A DNA stretch of 6,902 nucleotides. Source: Methylotenera_A sp036675645 (GTDB lineage: Bacteria; Pseudomonadota; Gammaproteobacteria; Burkholderiales; Methylophilaceae). The notes below the pieces were generated by a model. That model searched no databases. It was given only the letters and a program-made list of their open reading frames with translations, and was not told the origin of the DNA. The stretch lies in the NCBI GenBank assembly GCA_036675645.1, contig JAKFEP010000142.1, positions 1 through 6,902 of the forward strand, in the 5' to 3' direction. Position numbers and translations under genes: made by a program. Below are positions 1 through 6,011 of this stretch, piece by piece (positions within the stretch are counted from its first letter, which is position 1; every line of letters starts with the position of its first letter).

Positions 1-2141
1 TGACAGTACTCATTTGCCAAATCTTGTATCTCGGGCAATTCGGCATCGTAAGCTTGCTTGCACTGAGGACACAGCGCTTTCACTAGGCGTTGTGCAAGAA
101 CAGCTTGCAGCGCATCTGCGAAGTTAAATGGATCCATGCCAAGATCTAGTAACCGAACCACACTTTCTGCTGCGCTATTAGTATGTAAGGTAGACAATAC
201 TAAATGTCCCGTGAGTGATGCCTCGATAGCCACTTTGGTAGTCTCTTCATCGCGCATTTCTCCCACCATGATGACATCGGGATCAGCGCGCAGAAAACTG
301 CGCATAGCCGTAGCAAAGGTCCAGCCTATCTTGGTATTGACTTGAACCTGGCGTAAGCCTGTCTGGGTAATTTCAACCGGGTCTTCAGCAGTCCAAATCT
401 TACGCTCTGGCGAGTTAATGTAGCCAAGTAAAGAGTGTAGCGTAGTCGTTTTACCAGAACCTGTGGGGCCGCACACCAAGATGAGCCCATAAGGGCGTTG
501 CATCAGCTTTTGTAGATCAGCCAGAATGTTTGGCGCTAAACCAAGCTTTTCAATGGGTAGTGGTTTGGTAGATGACAACAATCGCATGACGATATCTTCT
601 AAACTATTATTAGTAGGGATCGTAGCCACGCGCAATTCGATTTTGGCAGGGCCGAAATGCTGAAAGTTAATCTTGCCATCTTGCGGTTTACGACGTTCAG
701 AGATATCGAGCTGCGCCATGATTTTGATCCGTGAGATCATAGCGTTGCGGGCATTAGCTGGAATCTCAAAATACGGAATTAAGGTTCCGTCTTTACGGAA
801 TCGCACCTGTGTATTTTGTTTGCCAGGATAGCTTTCTATGTGGATATCTGAGACGCCATCTTCATGTGCATCCATGATCATCTTGTTAATCAGTTGCACA
901 AGGGTATTGTCAGACTCGGCGACCGTTTCTTTCGGTAGCTCCATTTCAATGCTCTCACCAAATAATTTTTCGTTGAGTGCGCCTGCATCCAAACTGCCGC
1001 TTGCACTTTCGTGAAAAGCATAGTCATCCCCTTTTGTCCGCGGGCTGGTAAATTCCATGGGGATTCCAGGGGTATGTCTGGTGTAATATTTAGCGATGGC
1101 AGATTGGATGTCCTCACGCGAGGCCATGGCTGGAATGATTTTTTTCTGCGTAGTAAAGCGCAAATACTCCAATGCTTTCATATCAAGTGGATCTTCTAAC
1201 GCAACAATCAAAGTAGTTTCATGCAGGCAAAGTGGCATCAGTTTGTATTTACGCGCAATCGGCTCGTTTACTATCTTGATTGCATTGAGGTCGAAGTTGA
1301 ATTGGGTAAGCCCAACAAAAGGGATGCCCATTTTTTTTGCCAACACACCCTTGAGCGTACGTTCGTCAATCACATTCATTTTGACCAGTATCTGACCAAG
1401 CTGAATATTACGATTTTCTTTTTGCTTGGCAAGCGCCTCTTCAAGCTGCGTTTGTGTAATCAAATTAAGCTGCAGTAATGCCTCACCCAGTTTTAATATT
1501 GGCTGACTCTCTTGATACTTAATTGCATCATCGAGTTGCTCACTTGAAATAATCTGGTGTTCGGCAAGATAGTCACCGATTTTTTGTCTGCGCAATTGCT
1601 GCTGATGCGATAAGGCAGCGTCTACCTCTTCCCTGCTGGCTAATTTTTCATCAATGAGTATCTCACCGATTTTCAAGCCAATCTGGTAATTCGCAATTGC
1701 CTGATTGGGAATGAAGCAACGTACGATTCTTTCATCTGTACTGGGTAAAAATAGATAGAGACCCATCGTAGTGTTAGAAAATCCAATGGTTTCTCCATCG
1801 ATAATTTCTTTGTCCATAAACTCAACATGGTATGGCTGACGCTCTGACGCAGGGAACATCTCTTCAGCACGAGATTCAAGCGAGGTGAGCTGTTTATTTA
1901 AATGTAACGCCTTAACTAGGCGCATACTTTTTATTTCATTGAGATGAATGGTTTGGTTGGCATCGTTATGGGTGGGTAAAAATACAATGCTTGCTTCTTC
2001 TGGTAGAAACTCGATGAGCTCACCTAGAACTTTAGACCCATCGCGCATATAAATAAGACAGGTTTCAGAGTCTGTTATAGCGCGATCATGTGCAAAGTTA
2101 AAGTAGGGTGGGGTTGGCCATTCGAAGGCAGCTTTGCTCAT
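1..2141 (-). CDS. GspE/PilB-family ATPase with MshEN-like repeats (C-terminus cut by window edge)
   Basis: Hexameric cytoplasmic ATPase of the type II secretion/type IV pilus family, which powers assembly or retraction of pilin-like fibres. The frame is open from ATG at 2141 to base 1, giving 713 whole codons with no stop. Core motifs are intact: VSDIHIES just after residue 415, VRFRKDG, Walker A GPTGSGKT (558-565), Asp box AEDPVE (585-590), Walker B region LRADPDVIMVGEMRD (from 617, with E628), His box SLTGHLVLSTLHTN (H646, H653), and the first half of the zinc motif, CPQC (691-694). Residues 271-354 match the usual GspE/MshE N-terminal domain (MGIPFVGL...ALEDPLD). Ahead of it lie four tandem MshEN-like motifs (157-270) and two copies of a beta-rich unit (about 27-77 and 104-154), so the protein is much longer than typical PilB or GspE (500-570 residues). 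The Shine-Dalgarno is weak (GAAAG). Whether it serves a pilus, a secretion system or another machine cannot be told, because its partner genes are not visible. Confidence 0.93.
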   Translation of the reverse strand, partial: MSKAAFEWPTPPYFNFAHDRAITDSETCLIYMRDGSKVLGELIEFLPEEASIVFLPTHNDANQTIHLNEIKSMRLVKALHLNKQLTSLESRAEEMFPASERQPYHVEFMDKEIIDGETIGFSNTTMGLYLFLPSTDERIVRCFIPNQAIANYQIGLKIGEILIDEKLASREEVDAALSHQQQLRRQKIGDYLAEHQIISSEQLDDAIKYQESQPILKLGEALLQLNLITQTQLEEALAKQKENRNIQLGQILVKMNVIDERTLKGVLAKKMGIPFVGLTQFNFDLNAIKIVNEPIARKYKLMPLCLHETTLIVALEDPLDMKALEYLRFTTQKKIIPAMASREDIQSAIAKYYTRHTPGIPMEFTSPRTKGDDYAFHESASGSLDAGALNEKLFGESIEMELPKETVAESDNTLVQLINKMIMDAHEDGVSDIHIESYPGKQNTQVRFRKDGTLIPYFEIPANARNAMISRIKIMAQLDISERRKPQDGKINFQHFGPAKIELRVATIPTNNSLEDIVMRLLSSTKPLPIEKLGLAPNILADLQKLMQRPYGLILVCGPTGSGKTTTLHSLLGYINSPERKIWTAEDPVEITQTGLRQVQVNTKIGWTFATAMRSFLRADPDVIMVGEMRDEETTKVAIEASLTGHLVLSTLHTNSAAESVVRLLDLGMDPFNFADALQAVLAQRLVKALCPQCKQAYDAELPEIQDLANEYC
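1332..1673 (-). other. Four tandem MshEN-like 24-residue motifs in the ATPase
   Basis: Protein-level repeat at residues 157-270 of the GspE/PilB-like ATPase, with a 30-residue period (24-residue motif plus 6-residue spacer). The copies begin KIGEILIDEKLAS (157), KIGDYLAEHQIIS (187), KLGEALLQLNLIT (217) and QLGQILVKMNVID (247). The first three end in Q (180, 210, 240), the fourth in K270. The MshEN family consensus is roughly RLGxxLxxxGxI...LxxALxxQ and binds c-di-GMP through paired motifs. Seen here: the LG/IG and hydrophobic pattern is kept, the leading Arg is Lys in three copies, and the usual Gly at motif position 10 is K, Q, N or N. c-di-GMP binding is therefore plausible but not assured. 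Confidence 0.7.
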
Positions 2142-2185
2142 ATTACCAACTTTCAATTATTTGCATCAATTAGGAGGTATCCAAC

Positions 2186-2214
2186 TTTATAGTCTCATTA
2201 CATGTACTTTACAA
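2186..2214 (-). promoter_or_regulatory. Candidate sigma70 promoter for the GspE-like ATPase gene
   Basis: Read on the minus strand: -35 TTGTAA (2214-2209, 4 of 6 consensus bases), a 17-base spacer, and -10 TATAAA (2191-2186, 5 of 6). This would start transcription near 2179 and give a leader of roughly 38 bases before the ATG at 2141. Spacing and position are right, but the region is AT-rich, so chance matches are possible. Confidence 0.5.
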
Positions 2215-2260
2215 TCATATAAGCATATTTTTAAATACATATGTGCTGTTTAAATCGCTA

Positions 2261-2266
2261 TATAAT
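2261..2266 (+). promoter_or_regulatory. Candidate -10 box for the diguanylate cyclase gene
   Basis: A perfect TATAAT lies about 75 bases upstream of the GTG start at 2342. At 17-base spacing the -35 position reads CATATG, which is a poor match. The promoter may be weak, activator-dependent, or fortuitous. An 8-bp palindrome ACATATGT (2237-2244) sits over the expected -35 zone. Confidence 0.35.
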
Positions 2267-2326
2267 ATTTTGATGATTGTATGTACGTGAAGAGTTTCAA
2301 GTCAAATCGACCATGCTTTTGCTAAA

Positions 2327-2332
2327 AAAGGA
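2327..2332 (+). promoter_or_regulatory. Shine-Dalgarno supporting a GTG start of the diguanylate cyclase
   Basis: AAAGGA is followed by 9 bases and then GTG at 2342. An in-frame TAA stop at 2333-2335 rules out any start further upstream. The GTG places the Rossmann beta-strand and GGGRGG loop at the expected distance from the N-terminus, so this site decides the start. Confidence 0.65.
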
Positions 2333-2341
2333 TAACTAATA

Positions 2342-3613
2342 GTGCGAAAACTACATGGACAGCCAGTGATTATTGTAGGTGGCGGACGAGGTGGATTGGC
2401 ACTGCTTGAGATGTTTTTAGAGGATGAATTAGTAGAAGTGATTGCGGTGGTGGATTGTGACCCAACGGCAGCGGGTATACGGTTAGCACAATCTCGTGGG
2501 ATTCCCACTTACACGGATGCTATTGAAGCATTTCAGGCTTGTATAGATTACCCGGATAGTATTATCTATAACCTGACCCACGATGATAAGGTTGCCAAAG
2601 ACGCTACAGAAGTATTTGGTGACAAAAAAGTAACAGACGGATTAGAAGCTAAGTTGTTCTGGCAGATTGTCATGAACTTAAAACGTATCAAAGAAGAGCT
2701 TGAATCTAGTCAGGTACAGCTTAATGCCATCATCTACAATGCCTTGGACGGTATCATTACTTTCAACGACCAGGGTGAGATTCAAGGCATTAATCCAGCC
2801 GCAGAGCAGATATTTGGCTATAGTCCAGATGCGGTATTGGGCAAAAGTATTCAAGTGTTGATGCCGGATTTGGTTGAAAAAGGTGATGGGGAGTTTATTA
2901 ATCGCTTTTTACGGTCACGCGAATCTGGATTGATAGGCGTCGCTGGTTATGAGATTTCGGCGATACGTGCAAACGGGCAGCGTTTCCCGTTAGAGTTGTC
3001 AACGTCTGAAATGATGTTAAAAGGACACCGCTATTTTGTATGTATTGCGCGCGATATTACTGAACGTAAGCTGGTTGAAGAAAATACGCGATATGCAGCA
3101 CACCATGACTATCTGACGGGGTTGCCAAACAGGGCATTATTTACAGACCGACTCAAATATATGATTGCCTTGTCTAAGCGCAATACGCACAAATTAGCTT
3201 TACTTTTTCTTGATTTGGATGGATTCAAGCGCGTGAATGATACGCTTGGGCATGCGTGTGGGGATTTGTTGTTGAAGGAAGTGTCTGCTAGGTTGCAGGC
3301 ATTGATTAGAAGTTCGGACGTGTTAGCGAGAATGGGCGGTGACGAATTTACCTTTATTCTTAATAATATTGGCACACAAGAAAATGCAGCTTTAGTCGCA
3401 AATAAAATCATCCAAGCACTTTCTAAACCTTTTGATCTAGCTGGCCATCACTGCCATATTGGCGGTAGCGTCGGCATCTCGATGTGTCCAGATGATGCGG
3501 TTGATCCAGAAGCTCTGCTCAGGCAATCGGATGAGGCGATGTATTTAGCTAAAAAAAATGGCAAGAATATTTGTGAGTTCTATACACATGTATTTAAATT
3601 GAGCCAAGCTTGA
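2342..3613 (+). CDS. Diguanylate cyclase with N-terminal Rossmann domain and PAS (Rossmann-PAS-GGDEF)
   Basis: Makes cyclic di-GMP from two GTP; 423 residues, GTG start. Residues 1-110 form a Rossmann-like domain: strand PVIIV, glycine loop GGGRGG (13-18), and second strand ending VVDCDP, where D38 would favour NAD(H) over NADP. Residues 111-125 form a charged helix (NLKRIKEELESSQ), a likely signalling linker. Residues 123-241 are a PAS domain (NPAAEQIFGYSPDAVLGKS, ending ARDITERK). Residues 252-417 are GGDEF: HHDYLTGLPNR, metal/nucleotide residues in FLDLDGFKRVND (D291, N299), signature MGGDEF (331-336), and an RSSD inhibitory I-site (323-326) five residues before GGDEF. The enzyme therefore looks active and feedback-inhibited. 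There is no EAL domain, transmembrane segment or signal peptide, so it should be cytoplasmic. It is divergent from the MshEN-containing ATPase, a possible target. The GGDEF and PAS calls are firm; NAD binding is inference from the fold. Confidence 0.93.
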   Translation: MRKLHGQPVIIVGGGRGGLALLEMFLEDELVEVIAVVDCDPTAAGIRLAQSRGIPTYTDAIEAFQACIDYPDSIIYNLTHDDKVAKDATEVFGDKKVTDGLEAKLFWQIVMNLKRIKEELESSQVQLNAIIYNALDGIITFNDQGEIQGINPAAEQIFGYSPDAVLGKSIQVLMPDLVEKGDGEFINRFLRSRESGLIGVAGYEISAIRANGQRFPLELSTSEMMLKGHRYFVCIARDITERKLVEENTRYAAHHDYLTGLPNRALFTDRLKYMIALSKRNTHKLALLFLDLDGFKRVNDTLGHACGDLLLKEVSARLQALIRSSDVLARMGGDEFTFILNNIGTQENAALVANKIIQALSKPFDLAGHHCHIGGSVGISMCPDDAVDPEALLRQSDEAMYLAKKNGKNICEFYTHVFKLSQA

Positions 3614-3778
3614 TATGTAAATATCTAATAAGTTTCGATTTTAATGCGAATCAACTATATGGGATAATAAGCAGGTTTTTTTGATGCCTTCTAAAGGCTT
3701 AACAAGAAATAGAACTTCAAGAATTAGAATTAAAGTGATGTCTTATATAAATTTAAAAATCAAAATAGATAAATAAAT
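3614..3778 (+). promoter_or_regulatory. AT-rich gap upstream of trpG with weak promoter-like boxes
   Basis: This is the 165-base gap between the cyclase gene and trpG. It holds GATAAT (3663-3668, with TTTAAT 17 bases upstream) and TATAAA (3746-3751, without a good -35), either of which could be a -10 box. It also holds a small 5-bp hairpin GCCTT-CTA-AAGGC (3686-3698) and a possible 30-codon ORF. No convincing terminator follows the cyclase gene, so read-through into trpG is possible. No Trp codon cluster was found. Confidence 0.3.
3684..3776 (+). CDS. Possible 30-residue basic leader peptide upstream of trpG
   Basis: ATG at 3684 opens a 30-codon frame ending TAA at 3774-3776, two bases before the trpG ATG. 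It begins MPSKGLTRNRTSRIRIK and contains 5 Lys and 4 Arg against one Asp. A modest Shine-Dalgarno, AGGT (3673-3676), lies 7 bases upstream, whereas trpG itself has none. A 5-bp hairpin covers codons 1-5. It has no Trp codon, so it is not a classical trp attenuator leader. It could couple translation to trpG, or be a chance frame in AT-rich DNA; its AGA codons are unlike the neighbouring genes. No homology is recognised. Confidence 0.25.
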   Translation: MPSKGLTRNRTSRIRIKVMSYINLKIKIDK

Positions 3779-4360
3779 ATGTTACTCATGATTGATAACT
3801 ATGATTCTTTCACCTACAACCTGGTCCAGTATCTGGGAGAGTTGGGTCAAGATGTGCAGGTGTATAGAAATGATGAAATCGACCTGAAAAAAATTGCGGC
3901 GTTGAAGCCTGAAAAGATTGTCATTTCACCAGGCCCATGCACGCCAAATGAGGCGGGTATTAGCTTAGCGCTGATCAAAGAGTTTGCAGGAAAAATCCCG
4001 TTGCTAGGCGTTTGTTTAGGCCATCAAAGTATCGGCCAAGCGTTTGGCGGACACATTATCAAGGCCAAAACGTTGATGCACGGTAAAACCTCACTGATTC
4101 ACCATACGAATACCGGGGTATTTAAAGATTTACCTAACCCTTATACTGCGACGCGTTACCATTCGTTAGTCATCGAACGCGAAACCATACCAGAATGCTT
4201 GGAAATTACTGCTTGGACACAAGATGTTAATGGTGAGTTTGGTGAAATTATGGGCGTAAAGCATAAAGCCTTGGCGGTGGAAGGCGTGCAGTTTCACCCG
4301 GAGTCTATCCTGACTGAACATGGTCATGATTTACTCAATAACTTTTTGAAAGGCTATTAA
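3779..4360 (+). CDS. trpG: Anthranilate synthase component II (glutamine amidotransferase)
   Basis: Class I glutamine amidotransferase that releases ammonia from glutamine and passes it to TrpE for anthranilate synthesis, the first step of tryptophan synthesis. It often also serves PabB in folate synthesis. The 193 residues match the usual length. The start MLLMIDNYDSFTYNLVQYLG is typical of the family, so ATG 3779 is preferred over the in-frame ATG 3788. The catalytic triad is complete: nucleophile C79 in GVCLGHQ, with H173 and E175 in QFHPES. The oxyanion loop SPGPCTPNEAG (50-60) is present. No clear Shine-Dalgarno precedes the start; the leader is A/T only. The partner trpE does not lie immediately upstream, where it is common in proteobacteria. 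trpD follows after 133 bases. PabA is the alternative name, but the trpD-trpC context favours TrpG. Confidence 0.95.
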   Translation: MLLMIDNYDSFTYNLVQYLGELGQDVQVYRNDEIDLKKIAALKPEKIVISPGPCTPNEAGISLALIKEFAGKIPLLGVCLGHQSIGQAFGGHIIKAKTLMHGKTSLIHHTNTGVFKDLPNPYTATRYHSLVIERETIPECLEITAWTQDVNGEFGEIMGVKHKALAVEGVQFHPESILTEHGHDLLNNFLKGY

Positions 4361-4483
4361 AAAATCAAACTTCGTCGTGATACGTTGTTGCTCAACCATT
4401 TTCTAATGCTTACATACAAACACGTATGCCGCACATTAAAAAATGATTTCGGGCCTAGTCTCACTTAAAATTTTGATTTTTTA
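4358..4483 (+). repeat. 12-bp inverted repeat bracketing the trpG-trpD gap
   Basis: TAAAAAATCAAA (4358-4369, including the trpG stop) is the exact reverse complement of TTTGATTTTTTA (4472-4483, ending 10 bases before the trpD ATG). A second copy of its first 8 bases, TAAAAAAT (4437-4444), could pair with the same right arm. A separate inner pair ATACGT/ACGTAT (4380-4385 with 4422-4427), extended by TTG/CAA after a 2-base mismatch, could fold alone. The arms are nearly all A/T, so stability is low and chance is possible. Confidence 0.4.
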
Positions 4484-4493
4484 CAATGTGTAA

Positions 4494-5528
4494 ATGGTTA
4501 ATTTTAAAGTTAATTTAGAAGCAGTCATAAATGGCCAAGATTTAAGCCATGTCGATATGCTGGCAATCATGCACCAGGTAATGGGTGGTGAATTAACGCC
4601 TGCGCAAATTGCAGGTTTAGTGGTGGCGTTGCGTGTTAAGGGTGAAAGCGTCGATGAGATTGCAGCGGCGGCGGCTGTGATGCGCCAGCTTTCAACCAAA
4701 GTCGATATTCAAGACAAAGTACACTTGGTAGATACTTGCGGCACGGGCGGCGATGGTATCCAAACTTTTAATGTCTCGACTGCTTCTGCGTTTGTCGCTG
4801 CGGCGGCAGGTGCAAAAGTCGCCAAACACGGTGGACGTTCAGTGTCTTCAACCTGTGGTAGCGCCGATGTGCTGGAAGCGCTTGGGGTAAATGTGAATTT
4901 AACACCCGAACAGGTGGCCGACTGCGTGAATGAAATTGGTATTGGCTTTATGTTTGCGCCTAACCACCACAGCGCTATGAAGCATGCGGCGCCTGTGCGG
5001 CGAGAGCTAGGTGTACGCACAATTTTCAACTTGCTTGGCCCACTGACCAACCCTGCGTCAGCAAAGCGGCAAGTCATGGGTGTATTTAGTAAAGACCTGA
5101 CCTTAAAGCTGGCCAAAGTGCTGAAGAATTTAGGTTCTGAACATGTGCTAGTCGTACATGGCGCCGATGGTATGGATGAGATCTCGTTTACCGGCGACAC
5201 CTATGTGGCAGAACTAAAAGATGGGAAAGTGCGTGAATATACACTTAACCCCGCACAATTTGGCTTAAAACTGCACGCCTTAAAAAGTATTCGGGTAGAA
5301 AACGCACAACAATCTAAAGCCATGATTTTAGATGTACTGCAAGGCAAAGCTAACGTGGGTAAAACCAGTGCAGCACGCGATATTGTGTTGTTAAACGCGG
5401 GTGCGGCTATTTATACAGCAGGCTTGCAAGCCAATATTCATAAGGGTGTAGAGCATGCGGCGCAAGTGATTGATAGTGGCGCAGCATTGGCTAAATTGGA
5501 AGCACTCATAAAACGAAGCGCCGCTTGA
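4494..5528 (+). CDS. trpD: Anthranilate phosphoribosyltransferase
   Basis: Transfers phosphoribose from PRPP to anthranilate, giving phosphoribosyl-anthranilate, the second step of tryptophan synthesis; a cytoplasmic homodimer in the family. The 344 residues match the usual length. Seen: an N-terminal helical domain (MLAIMHQVMGGELTPAQIAG), the PRPP/glycine loop DTCGTGGDGIQTFNVST (80-96), KHGGRSVSS (111-119), NHHSAMKHA (157-165), RRELGVRTIFNLLGPLTNP (169-187), and the metal-binding Asp-Glu pair D228-E229 in GMDE. The start at ATG 4494 fits the family N-terminus, but it has no Shine-Dalgarno and directly follows a TAA (4491-4493). The trpD stop overlaps the start of the lipoprotein gene, indicating co-translation. 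All key residues are present, so it should be functional. Confidence 0.97.
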   Translation: MVNFKVNLEAVINGQDLSHVDMLAIMHQVMGGELTPAQIAGLVVALRVKGESVDEIAAAAAVMRQLSTKVDIQDKVHLVDTCGTGGDGIQTFNVSTASAFVAAAAGAKVAKHGGRSVSSTCGSADVLEALGVNVNLTPEQVADCVNEIGIGFMFAPNHHSAMKHAAPVRRELGVRTIFNLLGPLTNPASAKRQVMGVFSKDLTLKLAKVLKNLGSEHVLVVHGADGMDEISFTGDTYVAELKDGKVREYTLNPAQFGLKLHALKSIRVENAQQSKAMILDVLQGKANVGKTSAARDIVLLNAGAAIYTAGLQANIHKGVEHAAQVIDSGAALAKLEALIKRSAA

Positions 5529-6004
5529 AATATCACGTGAAGCAAACCCTCACCCATCCATTTATTCTAGTGTTTATTTTAAGCTTGCTGGTTGCATGCA
5601 AGCAAAGTGTACCTGAGTCTTTCGTAACAAACGACACAGTCAGTATAAAAGCGCCAGTCAGCGAAGAAGTAAGCAATCAAGTCTTAATAGACGCGTTTAA
5701 GCATAAAAAGAGTGATATCTTTGTTGAGGGTGCGGGTGTAGTAAAAAAACTGCTGGCCGATGACAATAAGGGTTCGCGTCATCAAAAGTTCTTGGTTAGC
5801 ATCTCCCCTGAGCAAACTTTATTGTTTGCGCATAATATTGATTTAGCGCCGCGTGTAGAAGACCTGCAAATTGGCGATGCCTTGGTATTCAAAGGCGAGT
5901 ATGTTTACAATCCAAAAGGTGGTGTCATACATTGGACCCATCGAGATCCGCAGACCCAACAAACTATTGGTTGGATAAAGCATAACGGAAAGATTTACGA
6001 ATAA
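5525..6004 (+). CDS. DUF3465-family lipoprotein, function unknown
   Basis: A small predicted lipoprotein of unknown function, 159 residues. The N-terminus has basic residues, a hydrophobic stretch (FILVFILSLLVA, 13-24) and a lipobox LVAC with C25, so it is probably exported and lipidated. Residues about 52-159 match the DUF3465 family as I recall it: FVEGAGVVKKLLADDNKGSR, HQKFLV, FAHNIDLAPR (101-110), GD-LVFKGEYVYNPKGGV, IHWTHRDP (135-142) and GWIKHNGKIYE at the end. The many conserved His, Asp and Trp residues suggest a binding or catalytic surface, but none is proven. TTG at 5525 overlaps the trpD TGA by four bases and is the likely coupled start. GTG at 5537 is an alternative that keeps the whole signal peptide. 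Its place between trpD and trpC is unusual and suggests co-expression with tryptophan enzymes, not a role in the pathway. Confidence 0.85.
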   Translation: MKYHVKQTLTHPFILVFILSLLVACKQSVPESFVTNDTVSIKAPVSEEVSNQVLIDAFKHKKSDIFVEGAGVVKKLLADDNKGSRHQKFLVSISPEQTLLFAHNIDLAPRVEDLQIGDALVFKGEYVYNPKGGVIHWTHRDPQTQQTIGWIKHNGKIYE

Positions 6005-6011
6005 AAAAATT

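Noticed and set aside
890..1478. Several open frames of 62-99 codons inside the ATPase gene
   Set aside because: They lie in other frames of a continuous ATPase coding region with intact motifs and have no recognisable domains.
2172..2178. Perfect AGGAGGT on the plus strand in the divergent intergenic region
   Set aside because: No start codon lies at usable distance; the nearest ATG (2202) is 23 bases after it and gives only six codons.
2342..3613. Cyclase as a degenerate or phosphodiesterase-linked protein
   Set aside because: GGDEF and RxxD are intact and no EAL or HD-GYP domain follows; the protein ends soon after GGDEF.
3686..3698. Hairpin GCCTT-CTA-AAGGC as a terminator of the cyclase gene
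   Set aside because: The T-run (3676-3682) lies before the stem, not after it, and the stem is only 5 bp. On the minus strand the run is A, so it is not a terminator either way.
4471..4482. T-run before trpD as an intrinsic terminator of trpG
   Set aside because: No GC-rich stem immediately precedes it; only AAAATTTT, which is too weak.
3614..4493. Classical trp attenuator upstream of trpG or trpD
   Set aside because: No leader peptide with consecutive Trp codons and no strong GC-rich terminator-antiterminator stems were found.
4709..5200. 163-codon open frame on the minus strand within trpD
   Set aside because: It is antisense to a fully conserved trpD, is Ser/Thr/Pro-rich as shadow frames are, and matches no family I know.
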